NCBI GenBank assembly: GCA_023238725.1
Contig: CM041553.1
Span: forward strand, 9,013,001 to 9,077,000
Direction of reading: 5' to 3'
Length of the DNA stretch: 64,000 nt
Origin: Scortum barcoo
Lineage: Eukaryota > Chordata > Actinopteri > Centrarchiformes > Terapontidae
Below, in pieces: positions 1 to 12,967 of the stretch. Every line of letters begins with the position of its first letter. The first letter of the stretch is position 1. Both the position numbers and the translations under genes were made by a program. The notes under the pieces are model-generated. The model was given only the letters and a program-made list of their open reading frames with translations, was not told where the DNA came from and did not search any database.

Positions 1-123
1 CATTTTCTTGTGTAACAGAATTTTTATAATTTTATCCTCTGTTTTATCCTCTTTTTGCCTCATGCATACAGACCCAGTTACATGCACATGCACACACACA
101 CACACACAGCTGCTGCATCCTAC

Positions 124-3100
124 CTGTTTAGACAGCAGGCAGTGCATGATGAAGACCATCACTCCCTGCAGGCTGTTGAGGACAGTGAAGATCATTGCTG
201 CTACGGGGCTGTCTTCAAACAGGAAGGCCCCGAACACCCACATCAGGCCCAGTATACACATCTGGGCGATAGCTGTCACTGTGAAAGCTCTGGAGGGGGA
301 AAAAAACAAAGGTTGGGGGGTGGGGAATCAGTGCAAGAAAAGGGCAACAGATAGAGAGTGAAAGGAAAGATTAACACAAACTCAAACACACAGATGACTC
401 AGTTACCACTGCAGTATCTGGAAAACCCCTAAAGAGTGGAGAGGAAGAGAAAGAGAAAGAGGGGATAGCTGCCCAACAAATCAGCTACGGTGCTGATGCT
501 TTTATTTAAATCAGTTTACTGTCTATTGAAAGATGGCTGAAGGAGAAAGCCAAAGGCGGATGATAAATATAACAAATCCTTGCACAGAAAAACTATTTCA
601 AAAGAACTTTAGGGCAGTAGACTCTGCATGGCCTATTTGTAGTATTTAGGGAGGGTATGCCACTTGTTCCCATGAATAACTGATTAAAAAATTAGAGAGT
701 GTTTCTTTCTAGCCTGGCAGACTTAAGCCACAATTCATCAATCAGAGAGGGAGGCATCCTGGGTAAGGTGGATGGGTACACATTTTTCCACTGACAGTAA
801 CCACAGAAACATTTTGATTGTAATTTAATCCTTTCATTTTAGCAAAATAACATCACTTTCCGAATTTCCTGGACTAAAACTGAATGTCACTGACTGATGA
901 ACCTGTGGATCCACGGATGGATTTCTTTTCATTAAAGATGAGATTAGTTTTACAGCTGCAAATGTTTATACAGTGTTGCCTACCAATGCACTGAGTGGAA
1001 AGCAAAACTGAGTATGCATAGACGGAAGGGGTCCCTCAGTAGCACTTGATCAGAGAGCTGTCGGTGCTATGAAAACATTTTGTACATTCTTTCCAACCGT
1101 GCATTTTTTCCCTCAAAGCTGCCCCATTTTCCCACCATACTTTGTATTAGCTTGTGCAATGGAGCAACTGTGGATCACATTACTTCACACATTATGACAG
1201 CAAGAGCAGACAAATGAAAAAAGGCACAAACAAACAAACAAACACACAGACTGACTTGATTTTGTGGAGGCTGGAGAGGTCTGGGTTGAGGCTGGTGAAC
1301 TTCTGGGCGAGCTTCCAGACGGTGACGATGAAGAAGAAGACGTTGAGGATGATGATGAGGCACACGGGGCCAAAGAAACTCCAGATGAGGCCGTGTTCCA
1401 GGGATAGCCAGCAGCTAAGGAGGAAACGTGTGCGTGAGAGATTTTTCCTTACGTCACTGAGATAGATAACAGCTGGTCTGTGTAGTGTACCGACGTAACT
1501 CCTGTCACACATAAAGTACACAAACACACCCACATGCTGTAATACTTACTGCTCTTTAGTGCCGTATCCTGTTGGTCTAATGATGGCAGATATAGTGACG
1601 ATAGCAAGGGGAGTCCCGTAACCAGTGATGTACAAGTAGAGGGGTCGCATGGTGGCATTGAACACCAGGACCACCATACGGTACAGCTGCACCCCTTCCA
1701 AAAGCATCCAGGTAAACACACCCAAGAAGAAGAAGTGGAGCATCCCTGCAACAAATCTGCAGCCGCCCTGTGATGTATCATGACAACAAGACCACTCTTT
1801 GAAAAAATGTCCACATAAACAGCTATTTTTGATGATCATAACCTGAATTAGACACATCAGATTAATTCAGTGAAAACCTATATATGATATAATAATCATA
1901 ATAATAATGATAAGTGAACAGGTAATGTACAAGTCCCCTAAAACTGTACTTAAATATGTTTACCTTACTCTCTACTACAAATAAACAAACTTCCTATTTG
2001 AAAATTTTCCTCCATGTAAGCCTTCTCAAGTGTCTACTCAAAAATATCCACTTCCTGCCACATTGCATTACGCCACTTTAATGTGCCACTAAGATGGGCT
2101 TGGGGTTTAATATCGCAAAAATGTTAATGTGAAAGGTCCCTCTTCCGTTATTAACTGGACTCTTGGCTTTGTGGCCTGTAAACAGGAAGATGAGTTTAAC
2201 ATTGTAAACAATTTAACTGGATGACTTTCTTAATGAGGACAAGGCCAACAGTCAGACTAATGCAGTCCATGTAACTGATATCACTATTTGCTTGCACGAA
2301 CATACCACAGGATTAGTTTGTGAAATGCCAGCCAGAAAGATGAGGTCAGCCATGAAGAGGCAGATACAGAGGTGCAGGTGGATGGTGGTGCGGGTCCCTT
2401 GTATGGAGCGGCAGAACTTGAACGTCAGGATGCACAGTATGAGACACAGCAGGGAGAGGCTTAGCCCTACCTTGGTCATCACCAGGAGCCCAAATGTGTG
2501 CTAGCAGAGAAGACAGGTCAGGGTTAGCTGTCTCTTTAGCTGCTAAATGCTCTGCTATGTTCACTAGTTGCTAATTTTGTTGCTGGGTAAGTAGATCATT
2601 TATCAGAGCTGCCTGCCGCAGCCGAAAGCACAGGTGATGAGGCTGATAAGCTAATGATTATTTTCGACGTCTAGACTTAAAATATACTTTCTAAGTGGGA
2701 TTTTACACTCATTGTAAAGAGCAAGTGCCAAAAATATTCCACCACTAAAAGCACTTGTAAGATCTTCCTAGGTTTTTTTTAGTGTATGTGTGTGTGTGTC
2801 TGCTTCTTACCTCAATAGGGTAGAGTGCCATCAGCACGGCAAAGCTGCTCAGATGGTTCCATGTACACACAGTGTGTGTGGCATTGGAGTGCTGTTGATA
2901 GAGACCATCTGTGGACCAGGCCCCTTGTTCATTCCAGTATGCACAGACGTAGCTCATCTCAGGGGACTCGTCTTTGTCCTGTGCACACAACAAAACCATT
3001 ACATCAAAAGCAGGTTGTATGTTTTACTCACATATTCATACTCCAGTACTCGTAACTGTTTTGACTATAATGATCAAAAGAAGTGACACAGGTGGGATTA

Positions 3101-6100
3101 CCATTAGATGTCTGAGGGTGATGCTGACGGGCCGGCTCAGGTTCTTAGTGGATGGGTTGGAGACCACAACAGACACAACTTTAGAGGAGATCTGAAAGGA
3201 GGCATTCACTCCCTCTTCCTCATGTCCTGTGAGCCCCTCAAAGGATTGATTAGCAGTGGTCTCAAGGTGTTTGTAGCTCAACAATGCTGCCAGAGCAAAA
3301 CCTGCAAAACACAACAAGGACAAGTCATACTTCACTGATATAGAGTGAAAATAAAGATTGTGACAGATTTTTTTTAAACTGTGTAAGATGAGAAGAGAGG
3401 TTTACCAGGGTATGATCCCGTCCCAGCTGCTGTCGTCCAGTCAGTGTCGAGTACAGCATTCTCATTGGTCAGATGGACTGGTCCAGTGGGTGGAGTCTTT
3501 CCCCTCTGCACTGCGATCTCTGCTTCTGCTAGGACAGATAAGTCATTTCAAATGACAGAGTTTGCATGAGCTTCCACGCTTTATTAAACTCTGCATAAAT
3601 CAGCAGCCATGGAAAAGTCCTGTAAGGTTTTAACTACAGACAAGACAATGCAAATTACAGCTGGGCTTACAGACACTGTTACCTGTCTCAGTGGTCTCTA
3701 TCTTGGTGTGTTTGTCTTTGAGCTGTGGACCTATGAGCTTAATGGCGTTCTCCATCGTGCCAAGCAGTCCGCTCACGCCTTCACTGCTGTCAAGGTGACA
3801 AGGGGACAGGACGGCCTCGGTCGCTGTGAAGAGTTTCTGTCCAGGTTGCAGGAGACAAGAGGGGGAAGATATGAGAACACTGTGTGTGTACGAATGTGTG
3901 TTTTTTTATTTGCTGCGCTCACCTCCAGTAGCGCCTCTCCATCAGCCATCCCTGCACTAGTGACATTCGGGTCAGACAGAGCCAAACAGTTGCTTTTCAT
4001 CATGGACAAAATGTCTGTCAGGCCTCCGTGCGACTGAGACACAGACACAGAGAGAGAGAACTAAAGTTCATGTATACTTAGGGGTGCAGCGTGTCCTAGT
4101 AATTAAGGGAATGAACTGAAACTGTCGTTAGCTGGACTCAGCTTTCTATATTTTGTTGCAGTACGTCCATGAGGCTACTAATTTTGCATCCAAACATGCA
4201 TCTTACCAGTGCCGTTTCACTGCTGGCCTGGAAGACATCACAGTCAAGCTCTAGATGGAACAGAGAAGGACATTAGACTTTCATCTTGCCACTTTTATAC
4301 TTCACTAAGCACTGACAGCAGAGGAGTGTGATCAAATCTACACAGCAACATAGAGACAGGAAGTAGAGAACAGGCAATGTGAGCGTTCACTGCCAAAAGA
4401 TAGAAAATCTACATCACAAAGCACAAGATTCAGTAGTGGCAATGGATGACGTATTGTCATTTCCCCGCAACAGCTTGTGTGTGTGGACATCCAACTGCAG
4501 CTGCCACAATGACATGTTTGTTAGGAAGCTTATTCAAGAAGCAAGCAGAGGCTCAATGTGGGGCATACGACTAAGTGATAGTATTTAATCGTGATGGTTA
4601 GGAATCGTGTATGAAGACACTCACTTGAGCATGGAGTCCTTTCCTTGCCATAATTAGTGTATCCCTCTTCACACTTGCACCAGTAACTCCCATTGACGTT
4701 TTCACAGGTCCCTTTCACTGCACAGAGATCTTCTCCTTTCATTGTGGCATCCTTACATTCATCTATGTCTGTATGGGGGGAGGGGGCAGAGACATAAGTA
4801 GTCATTGACCTTCCTCAAAGGGGAGAGATATAAATGAAACCAGTTGTTTGTGATGTAACCAGGGGCTCTGTCGTGAGAGTCTTTTCATTGTTTGTAAAAA
4901 GATCTTCAGAGACAGTGCTGAACTTTCCCGGCAACCAGTGTCGTGAGTTGTTGTTTTGCTAAAATTAGTTAAAAGCTGCAATTTGACATAGTGGGAGGCA
5001 GGAGGTGGCTTTGTGGTTTAGGTCAGAGTACAGGGAGCAGAATCATGATGAAGCAAAAGCATGTATGACCTTTTCGTCATCAGCTCGCGACAGGCAGTTT
5101 TTAATCTCGGAGATCTTCTTTAGCTGGGGGGAAGTTGTGAGCTCCCTGATTCTTTTCACAGTTTTAGCCAAGTTTTATTTGAATGCAAGAAATGCACACG
5201 TATGTCCCTGTTAAATTACCAGGAGCTGTTTCCATTCTTCACGGCACAGCGCCATGATTTCTCAAAAGGTCACATCAACACTACAATCTCTCGGGTGTTC
5301 TATAACTTTTGAAAAAACTAATTTCCCCTCCTCTTACAAATGAATAGTTGAAATTATAAACAATAAAATGCACCAATACAGCCGCGTCATGGTTACTATA
5401 ACCTTACCAGCTCTGGTATGACCAGGAGCTTTTGGTGCTAATATAATGTTAGGTAATGATAGCAAACCTTGAAGAAGATAATGCTATATAACAGAGATCA
5501 TGTAATTTCTTTCTTCTTGTTCAGCTACAGTAACTTTCAAAAAATAACCCTTGTCAGGTTTGTAGGAACCAAACACAAAGGCACAGAATATTGAAACTTT
5601 CCAAGTAGTTTACTCTTCTGATTGCAGAAAGTCCAAAATACAAGTCAGGGAGAGGAGTATCCAGACGCATAGATGGTGCTTCCGAGAAAAGCTTACACCA
5701 TCTCCTCCTCGTGATAAAATGTGCAAATACACAATGTTTCTAGCAAAATGACCTTGGTTCCCATCAAGTTTGTGTGTTGCTCTCTGATAATAACTCGGTG
5801 CTTTCTTTGATTAAAATAAAACACATCTAGGTTATGAATTTGATTATGTACATAACACAGCTTCCCTCAACAATGACTGAGTCGGTTTGCTTCATCACTC
5901 GGAGCTCTCTTTGGCTGTGATGGCGTGCTGCTAGTTACGTGATGGCAAGGGCAGGACAACCCGCTGAACCGGTGTACAGATGACATGTATGATGGCGAAT
6001 CTACATCATACCTGCTGTCATACCATACTTAACTGACATTTCCCTGGACCTCCTGTTCTTTTGGCACCTGTTAAGGCAGTTGTACTTTCACTTTTCAATC

Positions 6101-9100
6101 AATCTGATGGATATTGTTTCTTGTTTCCCTGCAAACACCACAGCAACCAGTCCACTTCAACCTGAAAAGTGTAGACCCAAAAAAGGAGACACCTCTCACC
6201 TATGCAGTTTCTCTGGGAAATGCCTGTGCTGTAGCTGCTGTACCCAGAAGTGCAGACGCAATTGTAGTGCCCAATCTGGTTGAAACAAGTGGCAGTTTGA
6301 CCGCAGATGTTGGTGGTTTCTTGGCACTCGTTAATATCTGAGGGAAGGACAAATGAATATGGGTACAACCAGGTTGGACAAGACAGAAACACTGATCACA
6401 CACACACACTTACCTTTGCACTGTCCATCTACCGCTGTGAAGTTAACGTTCATTTTAACGTTTCTGAACCCAGACTCGCACTGACAGTAGAAGCTCCCAT
6501 TCGTGTTGAAACACTGTGTGTGTGGCCCGCATTTTTCTGAGATTTCTTCGCACTCATCCACATCTGTGAATTTGGATTAAAACACATGAAGCAAAGAGAA
6601 CTGAACTGAAAGTGATTCCTGTTGCATGAAATTGAGGTGATCTAAGAATTTGAACCTCTTGTACTGTTGTTTTCATTGTAACTAACTCTGGACATGAGCA
6701 CTGCTTAAATGCCTAAAATGGAAAGAAGAGGTACAATGTTGTGGAAAAAAAGGTTACTTATCCTGATTAACTCCAGTAAGAGTTTTTGTGTGATGGGAAC
6801 GCAACTTATTTCTCAGAGTTTGTGTCTTGAGTAGCAGCCTCAATGAGGCTGTCTTGCGGACAGAAGCAAGACAGTGGAAGGGGATTAGGTTGAAATTAGA
6901 GGTGACTGCAGATTCTTACCAATACATTGATTCTTTTGTGAGTAGAAGCCACGACCACATGCGGAGAAACATTTTCCCAGCATACACAATAAACCTATGG
7001 GTAAAGAAAGAGAGGCCACTTAGTTTCAGTTCACAGTGGAGGCAAAATTACAGCAATGAGATGACACAGTAAAGCAGACCAAACACACGTGTGTATTTTG
7101 CCCCTTTTATCAAGCTAGTCAAGCATCATTTTTCCCAGAAAGAGCAACAGCCCATATCAGCTTAAAGTGCCACGTCAATGGTGTGGTGCAACATTTGAGC
7201 AAAAGTGAAACTTTTTGCCCCCACCCCTAACAGAGCTTGTGCCAATGATCAAGTTACAACATATGACAAAACTTCCCCATGTTGAAAAGGTAAGTATTAC
7301 ATGCAGTTCCCAGTAATGATGCTTTGTTTTTTCATTTACATGTTAAAAATAAAAGGTGTTCCTATTTTCTCAGTAAAGGTTAGCCGCTGTATTCTGCTTG
7401 GATTAACCGCAATCGTGACCCAGAGCAACAGCAAAACAAAAGTCAAAACATCAACTGAAACTCCTTAGACCACTTCTACATCACATGTCACACCTCATGT
7501 CAAAGAATTGTCTCCCTATATCTCCAAAACTCCTCTGGAATATCTTCTGATTTATTGGTGAACTGACCATTATGTGGATAAAGATCACATGGAGCAGCAG
7601 CGATGTGAATCATTATCATTATCATATGCAGTAGTTTGACTGTAAGTTTGTGCGAACTTTTTATCTAGCAGCAGAGCACCAGAGATGGAGATTGACCTGT
7701 GAAATGTCTCGACCTCTACACGATGGACTGGTTCAACCTTTTATACAGTCATTGGTGGTTTCCAGGAGGACTTATCTTAATGGTGATTGGCTGACTTTTT
7801 GAGCGAAATGTCTCAACACCATTTAATGGATTGCCATGGGTTTTGGTGCAGACAGTTTTATTCCATTCAAGAAGAATTAAAATCAATTTGGTGATGTTTT
7901 AACTTTCCATTTCATTCATGGGGTTTAAATTTCAGTTTGTTCTGCACTTTGGTTTATGGACAAAATACTGCTAATTAGCATGCTAAAATTTGAACTCTTT
8001 TGTTTTCATCGCTTTTTATTGCTAATTGTTTTGAATGTCATTTAATTTCTTGTAATGCACTTTGAATTGCCTACATCTATAGTATTGTCATTGTCACCAA
8101 AAAAGTTTGATGACTTTCGCTGTAGCTAAAAACCCTGCTCTGTCTATGACCAGCACACAGAGCCACGTGCACAGCTGTAGGCTCTTGGTCTTGTTGATAC
8201 CTGGGTCCCCACTGGAATCCACTGCAACTGCTGTGACCTCCTACTTGTTCACGTCTGCCATCCTGGAATAAAGTATTTTCATTCTATTGTTGCGTTAAAT
8301 TAAGAAGTTTGTGTCATGTGTCCATCTGGGTAACATGCGCATATGAGTCATGGTGTTTCACTCTCTCTCTTGTGTAACCCCCTGCAACTGGTTCCCCTCT
8401 TCCCCTGTTTGTCTACTCTAATCATCAATTAACACAGCTGTTAAGTAAGCTTAACCTTTGGCTTGTTCTGGCATACAACGAACGCCGGTCACATGACCTA
8501 CACAACGCAAAAGACATGTGTCTGTCACATTTTTCAACTCATAAGTCACCGGCAAGGCAGAAAAGAGCGCCCCCATGCATGGTGTAAGCAAGAAAATATC
8601 TGCTGTGTTTCCTTTCCTCAATCACAATGAGCCCTCTGTTGCTGTCTGACGAAGCTAGAGTACCCACAGTAACACCACTTTAGGAGAGGCAGCCCAAGTC
8701 TGACAGCGACAGTGAGTGAAACAGTGTGACTGAGTCTAACTTTGAGTAAATAACTGTGGACAGAAACAAAGCCTGAACATATACAAAGAATGACTTTGTG
8801 TGTGGCTCGCAGCTGACTTTCATTCACCAGCGAGCACAGTGGTGAATGAGAATAGTTGTCTGGCACATAAACTGTCCTTCTCTGTAAGTCTCTTCTGTCT
8901 CACATTTCTTTTAAGCTGTGTATTGTGTTTTTTTTCCGTCTGTCTCTCATCCGTTACTCTTGGGCCTGAGAAAGCTACAAACTAAGCCAAAGCATTCTCT
9001 TTACTGACTTGTTTCCTTTTCGCATACACTGGGCTTTGTCTCTACGTCTGTGAGTGGTATTTCACAGACGCATACATGAGACAAAACTGTACATGCGTAT

Positions 9101-10298
9101 GCTGCCATCTCTTAATATATCCTAAAGGCTTACTTTACTCTGGTTAGAAATCAAGATGACAAACACACGCTGTTTAGTCACATGTGTGGTCACAATTCAA
9201 TTCTATCTTTGCTTCTGCTGACCTTTGACAAGACAGTGCTGCACAGAGATGTGTCAGTACCATGGTGCTCAGTAAACACATAAAATTACAATGAACGTTG
9301 TATTGATGTTCAATGCTAATGGTCTATTTGAGAGTGTGTGTTAATAATAACATGGTCAACATATAGTATGAGCTCTCACATCTGTACAGAGATGGATTTA
9401 AAAAACGCAAAATATTTGCTGTGGTAGTGAGCATATGGCATCTCACATAGATGTAAATGTATAAACCAGAAATAAAACCACCCTATCACGGTGTGTGGTT
9501 TACTCAGAGCGTAGATTTTTCCTTTAGTGAGTCATTGTGCAGCATCAGACCAAGCTGTGGGATCATTTAACTCTGACAGCCTGAGGATCTCCTCTTACTG
9601 ACCTGGCCAGTCCGCTGACAGAGGTTTTCACTACACAGCAGCCACTCTGACCTCTGTCTATCCATGGCAGTAGCAAACACAGCTGGAGGGCGGCACACAG
9701 CTCACTGTCTTACTCATGGTGCCCATATGAGCTAGAATTAAACGTTTCCACCTCTTTCAACTATCAAATTCACAAATTGTGGCCACTGGTAATAGTTGCC
9801 ATATTGGTGGTTCGTGGTTGATATACTCACTAACCCTAGAACATTAACATTGGGTGATTTTCACCCACACGATTGTAAGTCTTTATAGTTTTTATAGGGT
9901 CCCCCATGATACCTTTTTTTTTATCAGACGTTGCATAGGGGAAAACAATGTATGTATTGTTGAATATATTTTGATGAGAAGTATTTCTTATATCGGAGTA
10001 AAATATACCCAACGTTAGAGATGGTCACTAACTGATACGTTAGTGTTCTAGGGTTAAGAATACACAGAGAATAGCCTACTATTATTCTTTATGTATGCTA
10101 TACTACATATTTTTTGCACAGCTGCCACATAGAAATAAAAAGCTGTCTCTCTGGCTGAGACAAAAAATTGAAATACATCAACTGAAGTCTTACATCATTT
10201 CTTAACTTCCCGATACATTACTTTATTTAGCTTCACACACATAAACACACACACCCATTGATAGACTTACCGAGAGCAAGAAGCTCCTTAGACCCCAT
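124..10298 (-). CDS. adgre5: CD97/ADGRE5-like adhesion G-protein-coupled receptor (C-terminus off window)
   Basis: Fifteen exons join in phase to 691 codons: 10298-10271, 6994-6920, 6563-6414, 6337-6200, 4768-4625, 4250-4207, 4033-3923, 3836-3683, 3528-3406, 3301-3102, 2978-2811, 2500-2306, 1767-1550, 1414-1256, 289-124. Residues 1-20 look like a signal peptide (MGSKELLALGLLCMLG), split by a phase-1 intron. A short cysteine-rich partial EGF follows (about 20-35), then three calcium-binding EGF modules (DVDEC, DINEC, DIDEC; about 35-178), each with the Asn-hydroxylation pattern C-x-N-x4-F/Y-x-C-x-C. The GAIN region leads to a GPS with HLS at 431-433, and helices TM1-TM7 follow from about 446. 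The motif IQGTRTTIHLHLCICLF matches human CD97 closely. In the family, such receptors self-cleave at the GPS and signal at the plasma membrane of leukocytes and other cells. The cytoplasmic tail after SKQ is missing because the window ends. It could be one of several teleost adgre paralogues rather than strict adgre5. Confidence 0.82.
290..1255 (-). other. adgre5 intron between the TM5 and TM6-TM7 exons
   Basis: Intron bounded by donor gtcagt beside 1256 and an acceptor beside 289. I see no further exon, RNA gene or recognisable repeat in it. Confidence 0.6.
1768..2305 (-). other. adgre5 intron between the TM1-TM2 and TM3-TM4 exons
   Basis: AT-rich intron with donor gtatgt next to 2306. A second possible donor lies three bases earlier in the transcript and would drop one valine (NPV versus NP). 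No other feature is seen. Confidence 0.55.
2811..2978 (-). other. adgre5: GPS autoproteolysis exon of the adhesion GPCR
   Basis: This 56-codon exon (residues 390-445) carries the GPCR proteolysis site. YVCAYW and TVCTWNHLSSF are visible; cleavage is expected between Leu432 and Ser433, exposing the tethered-agonist segment SSFAVLMA, which is nearly the same as in CD97 as I remember it. Two of the four usual GPS cysteines are replaced (Leu415 and Trp429), as discussed in the findings. Confidence 0.8.
4769..6199 (-). other. adgre5 intron between EGF modules 2 and 3
   Basis: A 1.43-kb intron between two phase-1 EGF exons. I searched it for another EGF exon (D-x-D/N-E-C with a phase-1 acceptor) and saw none. 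No clear repeat is recognised. Confidence 0.5.
7690..8200 (+). repeat. Teleost dispersed repeat of unknown class, interrupted
   Basis: Phrases such as GAAATGTCTC, GGATTGCCATG, TTTGGTTTATGGAC, GCTAATTAGCATGCTA and CTCTTGGTCTTGTT occur in the same order as in a repeat I remember from many spiny-rayed fish sequences. A second, partial copy lies at about 59880-60115. The assignment rests on recall of the consensus, not on a search, and the limits are approximate. Confidence 0.5.
8000..8090 (+). mobile_element. L2-like LINE 3'-end fragment
   Basis: The stretch TAATGCACTTTGAATTGCCT resembles the 3' terminal region of L2/Rex-type LINEs (usual form TAAAGCACTTTGAATTGCC). It sits inside the dispersed repeat above, so it may be a nested insertion or a shared tail. 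It is short and diverged. Confidence 0.35.
9834..10053. mobile_element. piggyBac-type MITE (about 220 bp)
   Basis: The left end begins CCCTAGAACATTAACATTGG and the right end, read on the minus strand, begins CCCTAGAACACTAACGT, so the terminal inverted repeats match over about 17 bases with few differences. The flanks are CTAA on the left and TTAA on the right, consistent with a TTAA target duplication with one mutation. CCCTAGA ends and TTAA targets are characteristic of piggyBac. An inner hairpin, GGGTGATTTTCACCC, lies near the left end. There is no coding capacity, so it is non-autonomous. Confidence 0.72.
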
Positions 10299-10604
10299 GT
10301 CAAATGAAAACCAATATCCCCACACAGCTGATGATTTTATCACAGCTATAAATTAGCTGTTGAAGTCCTCTAATGCAAGTTTAGATCTTGACAAGTTCAA
10401 GACAGATTTTAGTATTTTTCAGATTTCCCTGTAGTCCAATGTCCATAGAATCCACAAAGTATGAGAGTGATAAAAAGGTAAATCCTTTCCGCAGAGGATA
10501 CTTCTCTGAAAAGGAAAAAGCGATGAACCTTCTCCAGCTTTCGTCCGTTCTGAGTTTCAGATTCAGACTGAGCACGCCTTGCTCCCCCCTTGATTCCCTT
10601 CCCT

Positions 10605-10606
10605 CC

Positions 10607-10638
<32 letters not shown>
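10605..10638. repeat. (CT)n microsatellite
   Basis: Nearly pure CT dinucleotide run with one TT interruption, about 300 bases upstream of the adgre5 start codon (GA repeat in the sense of that gene). Such GA/CT tracts are common near promoters, but no function can be shown here. Confidence 0.85.
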
Positions 10639-10641
<3 letters not shown>

Positions 10642-12940
10642 CCTTTCACTTAGCCTTGTCTCTCTCACCTCACCCTTCTTTGTGCTTTTCTTTCACTCAA
10701 TATCTTTCCATGTGAACACATTTCTCACACTGGCACCGTATCACATTGCTTGCACACAAACCCCCACTCTGTCTATGCTGTCTTTCACATTTCCCTTTAC
10801 GCTCCAGTGGGCTCTATTTCAGGAGCTATTCAAAACACTCTCATGAGGGACAGAAAAAGAGAGGAGGGGGGAACAGAGACCAGAGAGAGAGAGGGCGATG
10901 ACTAATACTCAATCTAAACAGCTGCTGCCATACTTGAGTTTTGCCAGTAAGTAATCTTATGTCCGTTCCCCCTCTCTCCCAACCCTTACTCTCCATCTCC
11001 TCCTACTTTTCCTCTTTTTTTCCCCACAAATGTTAAGCCCTTCACCCAATTCCAGTAACAAACTTTCTGCATTTTTTTCAGCCCCCCAGACAGCAAGAAA
11101 ACAGCCTGGAGATGGATGCTGCATTATCTCTATTAAAGTATCCTCTACAAAACCACAGTCATGGTGCTTTAGCGGAAACAGGGCAACAGGATACTTTTAA
11201 AATGAACCATCTAAAGACAGAAATATATTTTATCACTAAATCCGAATTTGACTCGAAAAGTAGACAAAACATTCAAAGAGGCTTAAAAACACTAGAAATA
11301 GGGGAGGATTTTGGTTAGAGTGTTTATGTTAGTTTCTTGGTTTGATAGTTGTTGAGAGTGTCACTTCACCACATAGTCACAAAACCAAACCTCATTGTCA
11401 CTATCTTCAAGTGTTGGGTCCCTCCCCCTCAGTTACCACAGTGATAGCAAACTTTGTCACAGGAAAACATGACAAAAAATAGGCTTCTCATGCGGCTGTT
11501 GATTTAGCTGTTGCTTAAATGACTGCTGTTGCTGGTTGAAAATGCTGTGCCCCACTGACTCAATGTAAAATGCGACTTATTCAAAAGAATGCTTCAGAAA
11601 AGTCTGATGGTCCATATAGAGGATACGTTAGGCTGAATAAAGAAACTTAACTGTTCTTGTATTTCAATGTAGAGCCATCTAGTTCTTTCACCTATATGGC
11701 TGCTAATCTTACATGTTTCATATTTTCACAAAACTCTGTTTTTATGTTTCACATGGAAAAAGAAAGAGCTTTAGCGTGAGCACTAACCATCACCATTTTG
11801 TCTGTCTCACACTACAAGATCAGAAAGGCGCCCAAGCATATAATTATGTTTCAGGTCTATGCAGTGATTGTACAATGCATTCTGAGCATTGCAAAAGCAC
11901 AAACTTAATACCCAATACACAAATGCCTTTTTGAAATAACATTTTATTTATGTTTTTGGGGTCAGTTAAAGCAGTTCCCATTGGCCTACCAAGTAATTCT
12001 AAGTCACTGGCTGAACATGCTAATGACCACAGCTCAAGTTAGACCAGATAAACAGTCTGTTCCATTCCTTACACTTTTTCTCCCCTGTTTTGGTTTTGGA
12101 AAGGCTAAAAAAACAACACCTTCCAAATTCATTAGACGTGTTGCTACAGCCCCACGCACGTCTCCTATGCTCATGCGGGAATCCCGAAGCTCAACTTGCC
12201 TGCCACGCGTGGTTACAGTGGCTTAGCTGTGGTTGACCGATTGCTGTTTGGCAGTGGGGTTTTAGCAAACGCTCAGTTGAATTTTCCTCTACTTCTGATG
12301 CAAGAAGACACAAAAACAAATATGCAAAGCACAACAGCTATAAAAGGAGAGGAAAGAAACCCAGGAGGGGGGGAGGGAGGCATTGGGAAACTGTACAAGC
12401 ACATTTGGTGTTAACACAATTAATGTACAGGTTTTGTCACTTTGCCAGATGTGTGATATGATCTCTCACCACACAGCATACAGAACAACCTCAAACACAA
12501 ATTCTTGTCAGACTCTTCAATGCATAACATTAACGCTGACCATGTCGATGATTAAAGCTGTGGCAGTGGCTGGTGTGCAAGAAGTCAGCCCCCCTTTCCA
12601 CTGTAGCTGCTGCACACAGTAATTTATAACGAGCTGTGTATTCTCAAATCTGTCACAGTGAGAGAAAAGCTGGCTTTCATGACCTCTTTTCCTCCCGGTC
12701 TCTCATTGTCTCTCCCCGTCTTGGTTTTCTTGACTCCATGTCCTCATTTCTCATCATATTTTGGCCGACAGTGGACCAGACGCACAGAGACGACATGAGT
12801 AGACACGTAGAGACAGACAAACCACCCACACATGCAGGCGAAAACTAGACAAGGGAATGAAAGGTCATGTTCCGTCAGCATCTCTAGTAAACAAATGGCA
12901 AAATTAAAGCAGATGCATCCCACTAACGACTTGTACGTTT

Positions 12941-12967
12941 GTGTCTGTGTGTGTGTGTGTGTGTGTA
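12941..12967. repeat. (GT)n microsatellite
   Basis: Uninterrupted GT dinucleotide run in the gene-poor region between adgre5 and the Ig-domain gene. Confidence 0.85.

Larger units (their letters stand above)
6995..10270 (-). other. adgre5 first intron (3.3 kb), repeat-bearing
   Basis: It separates the nine-codon first exon (donor gtaagt beside 10271) from the exon that completes the signal peptide. It contains a percomorph dispersed repeat (about 7690-8200), an L2-like 3' tail and a piggyBac-type MITE (9834-10053), each listed separately. I see nothing else with a recognisable identity. Confidence 0.6.

Noticed and set aside
8..361. Open plus-strand frames over the TM6-TM7 exon
   Set aside because: They are antisense shadows of the minus-strand GPCR exon at 124-289, contain CA-repeat translations and lack domain motifs.
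10388..10846. A 152-codon plus-strand open frame
   Set aside because: Much of it is Ser/Leu translated from the CT microsatellite; no family motif or splice structure supports it.
12100..12310. GC-richer stretch with CACGCGTGG and an open frame
   Set aside because: It stands out in composition and could be a dispersed repeat or a regulatory patch, but I could not match it to anything and the frame has no motif.
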